Position numbers and translations under genes: made by a program. From NCBI RefSeq assembly GCF_900452515.1, contig NZ_UGNW01000001.1, positions 1,984,001 to 2,048,000 of the forward strand: a stretch of DNA of 64,000 nucleotides, in the 5' to 3' direction. Of the stretch, positions 54,581 to 63,680 are shown in pieces (position 1 is the first letter of the stretch; each line of letters begins with the position of its first letter). Source of the stretch: Legionella birminghamensis. GTDB taxonomy: Bacteria; Pseudomonadota; Gammaproteobacteria; Legionellales; Legionellaceae. Below the pieces are notes generated by a model. It searched no databases. It was not told the DNA's origin and worked only from the letters and a program-made list of their open reading frames with translations.

Positions 54581-55204
54581 ATGCATTATTCCGCACCTAG
54601 CGAAACTTTTTCCCAATTAGTAGCAATATCCATGGTACTCGATCTCTTAGGAACTCTTTTATCACTGCTCTCAACCTGGTATTTTATCAAGGTGGACAGA
54701 AAAGCCTGGCTAATCAGTATTTTCGCTACTGCAATTAACAGCGTTCTTTATTTCCAAAAAGGAATTTTTGCTGATACCGCCCTTGAATTATTTTATTTAT
54801 CAAACAGCCTCTACGGCTTCTTTCTCTGGGGCAGAAACTCCACTAGCGCTGATAGAATCAGGCGGCTTTCATTAACTCAAACTATTAAACTTCTTTTTCT
54901 TATATTGGCATTATATTCTTTTATTTACTTTTTATTGGGTCAATACACCCCTTCCACCGTAGCCAGTCTGGATGCACTGACTTGCTCCCTTAGCATTATG
55001 GGCCAATGGCTAATGTGTTATAAAGTTATTTTTACCTGGGTTATCTGGTTCTTTACGGATGCGATATATGCCTACTTATATTTCCACAAACAAATTCCTT
55101 TCCATGCTCTATTAATGCTTCTTTACACCATTATGGCTGTGCTAGGTTATTTAACCTGGTCATCCTATGATGTACGGCTAAATCAAACAAAAATTTTTAC
55201 ATAA
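54581..55204 (+). CDS. pnuC: PnuC-like nicotinamide riboside/mononucleotide transporter
   Basis: A 207-residue membrane protein with about seven spans. The LSTWYFIKVDRKAWLISIFATAINS region (given in part as TWYFIKVDRKAW), the SNSLYGFFLWG segment and the WFFTDAIYAYLYFH stretch fit the PnuC family, which imports the NAD precursor nicotinamide riboside. Start codon support is weak, as no Shine-Dalgarno sequence is visible. The next gene starts 16 bases later on the same strand. Confidence 0.75.
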   Translation: MHYSAPSETFSQLVAISMVLDLLGTLLSLLSTWYFIKVDRKAWLISIFATAINSVLYFQKGIFADTALELFYLSNSLYGFFLWGRNSTSADRIRRLSLTQTIKLLFLILALYSFIYFLLGQYTPSTVASLDALTCSLSIMGQWLMCYKVIFTWVIWFFTDAIYAYLYFHKQIPFHALLMLLYTIMAVLGYLTWSSYDVRLNQTKIFT

Positions 55205-55220
55205 ACCCAAGAGGATTGAT

Positions 55221-56546
55221 ATGAATAAAATGGATTTTAGAAACCAGTTGCTTGCTGCAGCTTCCCTGTTTTTGTTAGGGACAGAAGCAAATGCGGGAAT
55301 ACCTTTATGGACTTTTGCGCAAGTCCCTGGATATCCTGCAAACGTTGTTGTTAGCCCTACAGGAAACGCAACCATTAAATATACAGTCACTAATCAATCG
55401 CGTAAACCGCATACTTTAAGGATGGAACCTATTCGAGGTATCAGTGCCTCAGGCTGCACTGAAACTCTTGGCTATCATCAATCCTGCATTCTGAGCTTAA
55501 CGGTTAATGGCCAATCCCTGTCAGCGGATATCATTGGCGGTCCCGTTCTCTGCGACCTTTATGCCCCCTTGCAATGCTATCGGCCTGCTTTCAATGATGG
55601 CCTCAACATTCACCTGCTACCATCCGATACGCAACCTGCCCTGCTGAGTTTAGCGCCCTCCACACTTCTTCTAATTGCGAACGATGGCGCAAAAGATGTT
55701 TTAGTAAGAAATGACAGCAACGCTCCCGCACTAAACCTGGCCATCAATATACCTGGCGGGAGTGCACTTACAGTGAACTATGCAAGCTCTACCTGCACAA
55801 ATACTCTTCCAGCACACAGCAGTTGTACTTACAATATTCTGCCTGGCAATCAGCCGGAAACCACCAATATTTCAGTTAGGGGTAGTAACACTAATCTAAC
55901 CGTCTCGGAAGTTCGTGTATTAGCCTTCACCCCGCCGGGTTATTGTACGGGCTTACTGCTTCAGAGTAATGCGACAAATATTATCAATCCGACTGCGGGA
56001 TGCAGCAGCTGTTTACCCACAACCCCAGGCCTTCCTCTGGTTAATACAAATCATGTTTTTGGTGAGCTAGGCGGATGTGGAGGCGTGCAATTTACATTGG
56101 AATGGTCAAGGAATGGGGATATTGATGCACATGGCTTATTTCCTACATTACCCACTGCCACTCATATTTATTATCAAAACAAACTTCAAAACAATTTTCA
56201 ATTGGATATTGATGATAGACCCGGAGATGGCCCTGAAAATATTTATCAGGTTAATTCCAATCTGCCTATGCCTTTGGGACGCTCCTATTTTGCAGTCTTC
56301 AATTTCAACATGCCCGGTCCCAATTTGCCGCTTACGTATTATGTGCGTATTCGTTGTATCGATAAATCAGTAACCCCGAACATTCTAAATGAAGTAGTCC
56401 GTGAATTTACTGCGCCTACAGTTGTAGACAATCTTGCTAATTATGTGGGTTATGTTGAATTTACAGCGAATGGGGCCTGTTCCATAAATTTGCCATCTAT
56501 AACCACTCAGGCAATTGGAAATAGTAGCGGCTCGAATATATTTTAG
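55221..56546 (+). CDS. Secreted protein of unknown function
   Basis: A 441-residue exported protein. MNKMDFRNQLLAAASLFLL...EANA is a signal peptide cleaved after ANA. The mature protein is rich in Asn, Thr, Ser and Pro with repeated immunoglobulin-like beta sandwich motifs (TVTNQSRKPHTLRMEP near 55-70, a second unit TLLLIANDGAKDVLVRNDSN near 150-170), paired Cys residues, and a C-terminal FHISGS-like Gly/Ser end (NSSGSNIF). No anchor or enzyme motif is seen. It resembles Legionella surface or type II-secreted proteins in outline only. GAGG is six bases before the ATG. A strong terminator follows. Confidence 0.6.
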   Translation: MNKMDFRNQLLAAASLFLLGTEANAGIPLWTFAQVPGYPANVVVSPTGNATIKYTVTNQSRKPHTLRMEPIRGISASGCTETLGYHQSCILSLTVNGQSLSADIIGGPVLCDLYAPLQCYRPAFNDGLNIHLLPSDTQPALLSLAPSTLLLIANDGAKDVLVRNDSNAPALNLAINIPGGSALTVNYASSTCTNTLPAHSSCTYNILPGNQPETTNISVRGSNTNLTVSEVRVLAFTPPGYCTGLLLQSNATNIINPTAGCSSCLPTTPGLPLVNTNHVFGELGGCGGVQFTLEWSRNGDIDAHGLFPTLPTATHIYYQNKLQNNFQLDIDDRPGDGPENIYQVNSNLPMPLGRSYFAVFNFNMPGPNLPLTYYVRIRCIDKSVTPNILNEVVREFTAPTVVDNLANYVGYVEFTANGACSINLPSITTQAIGNSSGSNIF

Positions 56547-56553
56547 GGTGGCT

Positions 56554-56582
56554 AAGGAGCCGCAATACGCGGCTCCTTATAA
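56554..56582. terminator. Bidirectional terminator
   Basis: AAGGAGCCGC-AATAC-GCGGCTCCTT, a perfect 10-bp stem followed by TATAAT on the plus strand. It lies between two converging genes (55221-56546 and fadE). Confidence 0.75.
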
Positions 56583-56595
56583 TCAGGCTAACCTA

Positions 56596-59091
56596 TCAAG
56601 CTGCTTCAATAGGCAGATCGTCGTGAGTGGAAAGCAGTTTTCGCTGTTTGGTACTGTGTTTATCGGCTGTTGCACGACGCAATTCATCATCACTGAAATC
56701 ATCCACAGCAATAACCGCTTGACGAGCCTGCTCCGCTTCACGCATTTGAGCCGCTTCTTCAGCAGTCAGAATATCAGCCGCTTCAGCTTCGTCAATTTGC
56801 TCCATTAAAGTCAGCGCATGCAGCTTTTTATCCCTCACTGCCTTGCTAATTTTACGCTCAATGCTTTCTGCGGCATAAATTTTAAGAAAAGCTTCTTCAA
56901 GACGGCCTACAGGACAGTTCGCCAACGGTTCTTTAAAAACTATTCGAGACATTCTGTCACGTGTTTCATTAGGCTCTGACATTAATTTAGCCAGTGCATG
57001 ACCTAACTGATCACTAGGATAATGACGCTTACTGCCGAAAGGCATGATGATCATTTTTAAAAGTATGCGCCCCCAGCCAACCGGAAAATTGGTCAGCACG
57101 CCTCTGAAAGCACGCTCGCACTCATGGAGTAAATGCTGGCAGCACCATTCTACCAGAGGTAAATCGGCAGCCGGTTCCCCGTCTGTGTGATATCGCTTTA
57201 ATACAGCCGAAGCCAGATAAAGATTACCCAATACATCGCCAAGGCGGGCTGAGATCTTTTCCTTGCGCTTTAAAGCACCGCCCAAAATACCCATGCAGAA
57301 ATCAGCAGTGAAAGCCAGATTGGCGCTATAGCGGTTAATCAGCTGATAATAACGTTTTGCTTTACTGGTCGGCGCCTTGCTGAATCGTCCATCGGTAAAT
57401 GCATATACGATAGACTTGGCAAGGTTAGCCATGACAAAACCTGCATGCCCCCAAAATGCTTCGTCAAAAGCAGCCAGGTTATTCTCACGAACGCTTTCAA
57501 GCTCTTTAAACACATAGGGATGGCAACGGACGGCACCCTGCCCGAAGATAATCAGGTTACGGGTTAGAATATTGGCGCCCTCCACGGTGATCCCGATCGG
57601 TGCATTCTGATAACCTCTGCCCAGATAATTATTAGGCCCCAGGCAAATCCCTTTACCGCCATGGATATCCATTGCATCAAGAGAAACCTGACGCGCTCTT
57701 TCAGTTGTCTGATATTTGAGAATGGCACCAGCAACGGAGGGTTTGGCACCATGATCAATCGCCGAAGCAGCCAAACTTAGTCCTGCATCGATAATATAGG
57801 TGTTACCCATAATTCGAGCCAGGGGTTCTTCAATTCCCTCAAAATTGGCAATTGCCTGATTAAATTGCTTTCTGACACGCGCATAAGCGCCGCTGGCTAA
57901 AGCACCCGCCTGAGAACCGCCCATCGCACTGGAAGGAAGTGAAATCGCCCTGCCTGCACTTAAACACTCCATCAGCATGCGCCAGCCTGCGCCTGCCATG
58001 GCAGCGCCGCCGATCAGATAATCAACAGGAATGAACACGTCTTTACCCTGGGTTGGACCATTCAGAAAGGCTGTATTCAAGGGGAAATGCCTTCTACCCT
58101 TAATCACGCCTGGAGTGGTTGCCGGTATCAGAGCACAGCTGATACCTACATCCTGACCTTTACCCAGCAGGTTGTCAGGGTCAAACAAACGGAAAGCCAG
58201 GCCAATTACAGTGGCCACCGGACAAAGGGTAATGTAACGCTTATTCCAGTTCAGACGAATTCCCAGCACTTCTTTACCATCCACCTTTTCCTTGCAGACA
58301 ATACCTTTATCGGGAATGGAGGCAGCATCTGAACCTGCATTGGGGCCGGTCAGCGCAAAACAGGGGACTTCGCGACCGTCAGCAAGACGGGGCAAGTAAT
58401 AATCTTTCTGCTCTTTTGTACCGTATTTCAAAAGTAATTCAGCAGGACCTAATGAATTGGGCACCGAAATGGTAGTAGCTGCAGAAATTGAGCGCCCATA
58501 TACCCTGGCCAGGATGAAGGCCTGCGCTGTGGCTGAAAAATCAAGGCCGCCGTATTCCTTGGGAATAATCATCCCTAAAAAGCCTTTTTCCTTAATAAAC
58601 TGCCAGACTTCCGGGGGTAAATCAGTGCGATTATGGGTAATGTCCCAGTCATCAAGCATGCGGCATAATTCATTTAATGGGCCATTTATGAAAGCTTGTT
58701 CGTCATCGGTGAGGCGGCTTACCGGCGCATTTAGCAATTGGCTAAAATCGGGGGCGCCGCTAAATAAATCGCCTTCCCAACTGACAGTACCTGCCTCAAG
58801 CGCTTCACGCTCTGTAGCTGACATCGTAGGCATTGCCTTACTCACCACATTGAAGAGACGACGGGAAAGCAGTTGACGCCTTAGCGGTTTTATTGCACCG
58901 ATCAAGAGCATGGCGAACCCTAACCACAGCAACCCGTGGGTAAACCAGCCTATGCTAGAATATTTCATAAAAAGCAAGGCAACCACTGCGTAGCTGATTG
59001 TCCAGACCACAATTGAAGCTTGCCGGCTCAATAACTGATAAAATCCATATATCAATATTGCCGTTATAATAAGATCGAGCAACACGTTCAT
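56596..59091 (-). CDS. fadE: Acyl-CoA dehydrogenase FadE
   Basis: The 831-residue form of bacterial FadE, with two N-terminal hydrophobic segments (about 5-75) and a long C-terminal domain. The core has GFLGMIIPKEYGGLDFSA and FALTGPNAGSDAAS, the latter the FAD/substrate-binding segment, and GVTIEGANILTRNLIIFGQGA with IHGGKGI (the base region). It oxidises acyl-CoA to enoyl-CoA in beta-oxidation. The ATG at 59091 is directly preceded by GGAG with no spacing, so the true start may be the GTG at 59085. Downstream of the hydrolase gene on the same strand. Confidence 0.94.
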   Translation of the reverse strand: MNVLLDLIITAILIYGFYQLLSRQASIVVWTISYAVVALLFMKYSSIGWFTHGLLWLGFAMLLIGAIKPLRRQLLSRRLFNVVSKAMPTMSATEREALEAGTVSWEGDLFSGAPDFSQLLNAPVSRLTDDEQAFINGPLNELCRMLDDWDITHNRTDLPPEVWQFIKEKGFLGMIIPKEYGGLDFSATAQAFILARVYGRSISAATTISVPNSLGPAELLLKYGTKEQKDYYLPRLADGREVPCFALTGPNAGSDAASIPDKGIVCKEKVDGKEVLGIRLNWNKRYITLCPVATVIGLAFRLFDPDNLLGKGQDVGISCALIPATTPGVIKGRRHFPLNTAFLNGPTQGKDVFIPVDYLIGGAAMAGAGWRMLMECLSAGRAISLPSSAMGGSQAGALASGAYARVRKQFNQAIANFEGIEEPLARIMGNTYIIDAGLSLAASAIDHGAKPSVAGAILKYQTTERARQVSLDAMDIHGGKGICLGPNNYLGRGYQNAPIGITVEGANILTRNLIIFGQGAVRCHPYVFKELESVRENNLAAFDEAFWGHAGFVMANLAKSIVYAFTDGRFSKAPTSKAKRYYQLINRYSANLAFTADFCMGILGGALKRKEKISARLGDVLGNLYLASAVLKRYHTDGEPAADLPLVEWCCQHLLHECERAFRGVLTNFPVGWGRILLKMIIMPFGSKRHYPSDQLGHALAKLMSEPNETRDRMSRIVFKEPLANCPVGRLEEAFLKIYAAESIERKISKAVRDKKLHALTLMEQIDEAEAADILTAEEAAQMREAEQARQAVIAVDDFSDDELRRATADKHSTKQRKLLSTHDDLPIEAA

Positions 59092-59162
59092 CTCCTTTTC
59101 AAGCGGGTAATCTTAAGTATATAGCGGGTTAAGGTATTTTTGCCAGAATTAAGCATCAAGGC

Positions 59163-59954
59163 TTAGTTTTTGTTGATACTGTCCAATAATTTAAAAATTT
59201 GCCTGGCCAGTAATTCGGGGTTTTCCATAGGCAGCATATGAGTTCCAGACATTTGATGACTCTTAATTCCATATTTTCTGCTCATATAACTAACATCTGC
59301 CTGGCGGACAATATCACTGTGATCACCATAAATGAGAAAGGCAGGCACTTTCAGCTTTCCTTCGTAGCGATGAAATTTATGGGGGATGGTTCGAAAAATG
59401 GCGTATTCAATATCACGATCAAAGCGTAATACGTAGCCATCTTCATCCTTTGTGAATCCATATTCAATGTAGTCTTGCAGGCAATCGTCACGAAAGCTGG
59501 CAAAAAGCGCCCGGGTTTTAAGATAGTCCCATAACTGCTGTTTGTTTGGCCAATGCTGGCGTCTTCCGCGTGTACGCCCCGCTGGAGTCACCCTGTCAAT
59601 TAATCCAATGGTTTTTGCCAGTTTAACCATTGTGGATTTAAAGCGATTTAACAAAGGGGAGTCGATCATTACTATTGCAGAAAATAATTCAGGCTGTTCA
59701 ATAGCCGCAATGAGAGACAAAACACCTCCCAATGAATGCCCAATGCCAATCACCGGAGGCTCGCAGTTTTCTTTTACACTCTCTGCGACCTGATCCACCA
59801 GATAATGCCAGTTTTCCGTCACAGGAAAACGGGGATCATGCCCAATCCGATCCACATAGCAGCAATGATAACGCTGCTCCAATGCGGTTAATAATTGATG
59901 GTAACAGGGTGACGGAAAACCGTTTCCATGGGCAAAATGAATGGTTTCTTTCAC
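59163..59954 (-). CDS. Alpha/beta hydrolase
   Basis: A 263-residue alpha/beta-hydrolase fold enzyme. HFAHGNGFPSPCY contains the oxyanion-hole HG, GIGHSLGGVLSL the nucleophile Ser elbow, and SGTHMLPMENPE the catalytic His. The acidic residue is probably Asp in LIYGDHSDIV. It may be an esterase, lipase or thioesterase. Its start overlaps the end of the DUF1189-like gene by four bases, indicating co-transcription with the ugp genes upstream. Confidence 0.82.
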   Translation of the reverse strand: MKETIHFAHGNGFPSPCYHQLLTALEQRYHCCYVDRIGHDPRFPVTENWHYLVDQVAESVKENCEPPVIGIGHSLGGVLSLIAAIEQPELFSAIVMIDSPLLNRFKSTMVKLAKTIGLIDRVTPAGRTRGRRQHWPNKQQLWDYLKTRALFASFRDDCLQDYIEYGFTKDEDGYVLRFDRDIEYAIFRTIPHKFHRYEGKLKVPAFLIYGDHSDIVRQADVSYMSRKYGIKSHQMSGTHMLPMENPELLARQIFKLLDSINKN

Positions 59955-60826
59955 GAAAGCACCAGTTTTTTACTCTCATTACGCAGCGAGATTACTGCAA
60001 AGCTGAAATAAAAGGCCAGCGCAATAATAATCACCACACCAAAACCGGGTACAGGAAGATTAATAGCCAGTATCAATAAAAGAATCGCGATGGCCGGCGT
60101 AGCAGCAACAGCCAATAAGCGGCAGGATTGCGGATAAGTCAGATCCAGTTTATAGAATAATTTTGAAACCAATTGGCCAATCATTCCAAAAACCAGAAAA
60201 AAAGTAAGAAACATTACAAAAAAGATCAAAATGACAGTGGGATAAATGATAATCAGGGATAAATACTTTACTGTTCCAATTCCTGAGGATTCAATCCATT
60301 TGCTTCCCACAAAAATTTCATTCATTTGCGGGGGAAATATTTGCACAATAGGCTGGTCACTTTGCGGCTGCGCCTGATTCATGAAGAAAAACTGAGGCGA
60401 TGGCGGCCAGTAAGATAATTGGTTTTTGGAAATCAGGGTAGTCAGATAGGGGTATTTTTCACTGCGCCCGGTAACTGTACCTGTGGTATCAATGACTGAA
60501 ACCACCTGGCCTTGCTGGTTTTTTATCTCATAGGGCATTGGTTTATCAGTGCTTACCTGGCCATTTTGAATTGTGATAGGCGGAAGCTCTCGTAGCGGCG
60601 TCAATAACTGTTGATTGAAAAAAGAATTAAAATCATTCGTTGTTCTCAGGGCAAAGGGTGTGCCAAATACCAGTATGGCGATAAATAGATAGAGAACTCC
60701 CAGCCCTGTCCAGCGTTTACCGACATCGACATATAAACGGTTACTAAAAAATGAAAGAATGAGCGCCTGCCAATAATTATAATGAGGCTTATTAATATCC
60801 CGCAGCGCAGAGTTCTGTTGATTCAT
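59951..60826 (-). CDS. Membrane protein, DUF1189-like
   Basis: A 291-residue protein with one N-terminal span (about 42-62), a long periplasmic part (about 65-175) and four C-terminal spans. WQALILSFFSNRLYVDVGKRWTGLG at the N-terminus recalls DUF1189 proteins, which have no known function; only the first half (WQALILSFFSNRLY) is quoted as a marker. The ATG at 60826 has GGGAGGA five bases ahead and overlaps the end of ugpC by 35 bases, so it is translated as part of the ugp unit. Confidence 0.65.
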   Translation of the reverse strand: MNQQNSALRDINKPHYNYWQALILSFFSNRLYVDVGKRWTGLGVLYLFIAILVFGTPFALRTTNDFNSFFNQQLLTPLRELPPITIQNGQVSTDKPMPYEIKNQQGQVVSVIDTTGTVTGRSEKYPYLTTLISKNQLSYWPPSPQFFFMNQAQPQSDQPIVQIFPPQMNEIFVGSKWIESSGIGTVKYLSLIIIYPTVILIFFVMFLTFFLVFGMIGQLVSKLFYKLDLTYPQSCRLLAVAATPAIAILLLILAINLPVPGFGVVIIIALAFYFSFAVISLRNESKKLVLS

Positions 60827-61904
60827 GCCATCCTCCCATTCGTAATCCGGTTTTACTGTCAAACAAGTTTGCTTTTGTGATATTTAATTCAATGTCCAAG
60901 AGCCCGTCGCCAATCAGTTGGTCAGCAGATGCTCTGATTGCAAATTGGGTTGTCCCGCACAAACTTTGCGCATGGATTAATTTATCCGCTCCCAAATCAT
61001 CAATATACTCTATTTTCACCCGTATTGCTGGGCTGCCAGCCCTTGTATTAATCCGAAGGTGTTCGGGGCGAATACCTATAACCACTTCACTCGCAAGGCG
61101 GCTGGTACTTCCAGGGGCCTGTATCTCAAAACCCAGCTCCGATGAGATTAAATTGCTGCCGCTGTTCAACCTGGCAGGGATAAGGTTCATCGGATAATGA
61201 CCAGTGAAACCGGCAACAAATAGTGATTGCGGTTGCTGGTAAAGATCCTGGGGAGAACCAATCTGTTCGATTTTACCCTGATTGAGAACGACTACTTTGG
61301 AAGCCATGGTCATTGCTTCTGTTTGATCATGAGTTACATAAATACTGGTCGTAGCCAGGCGCTGATGAATTTTGCGTATTTCATATCGCATCTCATTGCG
61401 TAATTTGGTATCAAGATTGGACAAGGGTTCATCGAAGAGGAAAACAGCGGGTGAACGCACAATGGCCCTGCCCATCGCTACACGTTGCCGTTGACCACCC
61501 GACAAAGCCTGGGGCTTTCTATGCAGGCAAGTGCTAATCTGCAGCATTTCCGCAACCTCCTGCACTTTTTGTTTAATAGACTTTGCCGGCATCCCCCTGA
61601 TTTTCAACCCATAGGCCATATTCTCAAAACAAGTCATATGCGGATAGAGTGCATAGTTTTGAAAAACCATGGCGATATCACGTTTTGAAGGCGCGATATC
61701 ATTAACACACTTCTCATCAAAAAGAATTTTCCCGGAACTAATGACTTCCAATCCAGCAACAAGCCGCAACAATGTCGATTTTCCACAACCAGATGGCCCA
61801 ATCACAGCAACAAACTCGCCTTGTTCAATATTCAAGCTGACATTATCGAGAATTTGCTGTTTGTCATAATATTTACTCACTTCAAGGAGTTTGACCGTAG
61901 CCAT
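60792..61904 (-). CDS. ugpC: Glycerol-3-phosphate-type ABC importer ATPase
   Basis: A 370-residue CUT1-family ATPase. GPSGCGKSTLL is Walker A, LSGGQRQRVAMGRAI the signature motif, FLFDEPLSNLD Walker B, and YVTHDQTEAMT the H-loop. The C-terminal TOBE-like regulatory domain (after about 235) is of the MalK/UgpC/MsmK type, able to serve several sugar importers. It starts where ugpE begins (shared base at 61904). Substrate is taken from permease similarity, and another phosphate or sugar is possible. Confidence 0.85.
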   Translation of the reverse strand: MATVKLLEVSKYYDKQQILDNVSLNIEQGEFVAVIGPSGCGKSTLLRLVAGLEVISSGKILFDEKCVNDIAPSKRDIAMVFQNYALYPHMTCFENMAYGLKIRGMPAKSIKQKVQEVAEMLQISTCLHRKPQALSGGQRQRVAMGRAIVRSPAVFLFDEPLSNLDTKLRNEMRYEIRKIHQRLATTSIYVTHDQTEAMTMASKVVVLNQGKIEQIGSPQDLYQQPQSLFVAGFTGHYPMNLIPARLNSGSNLISSELGFEIQAPGSTSRLASEVVIGIRPEHLRINTRAGSPAIRVKIEYIDDLGADKLIHAQSLCGTTQFAIRASADQLIGDGLLDIELNITKANLFDSKTGLRMGGWHESTELCAAGY

Positions 61905-62731
61905 TAATGTGTTAGTCCTTGCTCAAACCAGCGTTGTAAAATCACCACTATAATGCATGGAGGAAACATCGCCAACAATGCGACTCCCATAATATAGTGC
62001 CACTGTGGGATCTGATCTGCAACGCCAGCCAGATAACGTATCCCCATAACAATTGTCGCAACGCTGCTATCGGTGGTAATCACTAATGGCCAGAGATATT
62101 GGTTCCAGCCGTAAACAAACAAAATAATGAACAAAGCGGCAATCTGTGTTTTCGCAAGCGGTAATAATATATCCCAGAAAAAGCGAAGGGGCCCTGCCCC
62201 ATCGAGCCTGGCAGCGTCAATCAGCTCATTGGGTACCGATTTAAAAAACTGCCGAAACAGAAAAGTGGCCGTTGCCGAGGCCATCAACGGGAAGGTTAAA
62301 CCGCTGAAATGGTTAAGCCATCCCATCTGTGCAACAATCTGAAAGGTGGGAACGATACGGACCTCGACGGGCAACATCATGGTGGCAAAAATTAATCCAA
62401 ACATAAGCGATTTACCTGGTAATTTGAAATAGACCAGAGCAAATGCTGAGAAAAGAGCGAGGATTATTTTTCCACAGGCAATGGAAAACGCCATGGTGAA
62501 ACTGTTGAGGAGCATACGCCAGACAGGTTGCCCGCCGGTAGATGCCACCCCTTGCGTCAGTACCGTTTTCAAATTACTGAATAACAACCCGCCCGGAACC
62601 ATCGGCACTGAATGCTGCATCATCGTGCTGCCTTCATGGCTTGCTGCCACCAGAGCCAGATACAATGGACAAAATAATAAGATAATAAATGCTGTCAGAA
62701 AAACATGTGGAAACAGACGATTTATTTTCAT
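61904..62731 (-). CDS. ugpE: Glycerol-3-phosphate-type ABC permease UgpE
   Basis: A 275-residue inner-membrane permease of the MalG/UgpE type with six predicted spans and the conserved EAA loop, here ELIDAARLDGAGPLRFFWDILLPLAK (quoted in part as ELIDAARLDGAG). It overlaps ugpA by four bases and abuts ugpC, so the three form one transcription unit. Confidence 0.85.
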   Translation of the reverse strand: MKINRLFPHVFLTAFIILLFCPLYLALVAASHEGSTMMQHSVPMVPGGLLFSNLKTVLTQGVASTGGQPVWRMLLNSFTMAFSIACGKIILALFSAFALVYFKLPGKSLMFGLIFATMMLPVEVRIVPTFQIVAQMGWLNHFSGLTFPLMASATATFLFRQFFKSVPNELIDAARLDGAGPLRFFWDILLPLAKTQIAALFIILFVYGWNQYLWPLVITTDSSVATIVMGIRYLAGVADQIPQWHYIMGVALLAMFPPCIIVVILQRWFEQGLTH

Positions 62732-63606
62732 TTATAATGGATCCTCTTTTCCAGATAATAAAATTGTAAAAGAGTAAGTCCAACCACTAACAACATGAGT
62801 ATAACTGATTGCGAAGCGGAGCTTCCCGGATCCATACCTACGAATCCATCCCGATAAATTTTATATATTAATGTGCTGGTGCTCGTTCCAGGACCGCCGC
62901 TGGTTAATATATCAACAATCCCAAAAGTTTCAAAAAAGCCATAGATAAGATTCATTACTAGAAGAAAAAAAGTCGTCGGTGATAGCAAGGGAAAAATAAT
63001 TTGCCAGAACCGCTGCCAGGATGTAGCCCCATCAATTACCGCAGCATCGATCAACGAGTGAGGAATCGCTTTGAGTGCTGCAAGAAAAAAAAGGAAATTG
63101 TAACTAAACTGCTGCCAGCTGGCAGCGATGATAATAACAATTAAAGCCTGACCAGGATGGGTAAGATAATTAAAATGAATGCCCACAGCTTCCATTATGT
63201 GCGAGAACCATCCCATTCCGGGCTGGCATAGGAACCGCCACAGAATGGCAGCTATCGCTGGCGCGACAGCATAAGGCCAGATCAGCAAGGTTTTATAAAT
63301 TTTCTGGCTTTTGCTTCGCTGAGAAACCAGATAAGCCAGGAAAAGCCCCATGCACATGGTTACGGCTGCAACCGAGAAAGCAAGGATAATGGTCATTAAG
63401 ATAGCATGGGTGAATTCGGGATCAAGCAGCAAATCCACAAAATTGCTTAAACCGGCAAACTGTTGTTTAAGACCAAATGCATCACTAAAATAAACGGACT
63501 GAACTAATGCCATAAAGGCCGGCCAGATAAAAAAAAGCAGGGTAATAACTAACTGGGGAGCTATTAGCAATAGCGCCAATTTTTTATGCGATGTAAAATT
63601 TGCCAT
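62728..63606 (-). CDS. ugpA: Glycerol-3-phosphate-type ABC permease UgpA
   Basis: A 292-residue permease of the MalF/UgpA type with six spans and the EAA loop SLIDAAVIDGATSWQRF. First gene of the unit ugpA-ugpE-ugpC-(DUF1189)-(hydrolase). A substrate-binding ugpB gene, usual first in the operon, is absent; instead a divergent quinone oxidoreductase gene begins 75 bases away. Confidence 0.85.
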   Translation of the reverse strand: MANFTSHKKLALLLIAPQLVITLLFFIWPAFMALVQSVYFSDAFGLKQQFAGLSNFVDLLLDPEFTHAILMTIILAFSVAAVTMCMGLFLAYLVSQRSKSQKIYKTLLIWPYAVAPAIAAILWRFLCQPGMGWFSHIMEAVGIHFNYLTHPGQALIVIIIAASWQQFSYNFLFFLAALKAIPHSLIDAAVIDGATSWQRFWQIIFPLLSPTTFFLLVMNLIYGFFETFGIVDILTSGGPGTSTSTLIYKIYRDGFVGMDPGSSASQSVILMLLVVGLTLLQFYYLEKRIHYK

Positions 63607-63680
63607 CAGCAGCCATATTATTTATAGAAACAAAAGTATATACCGACCGCTTGCTATATTAAAGACAGGGAGAGAATTCT

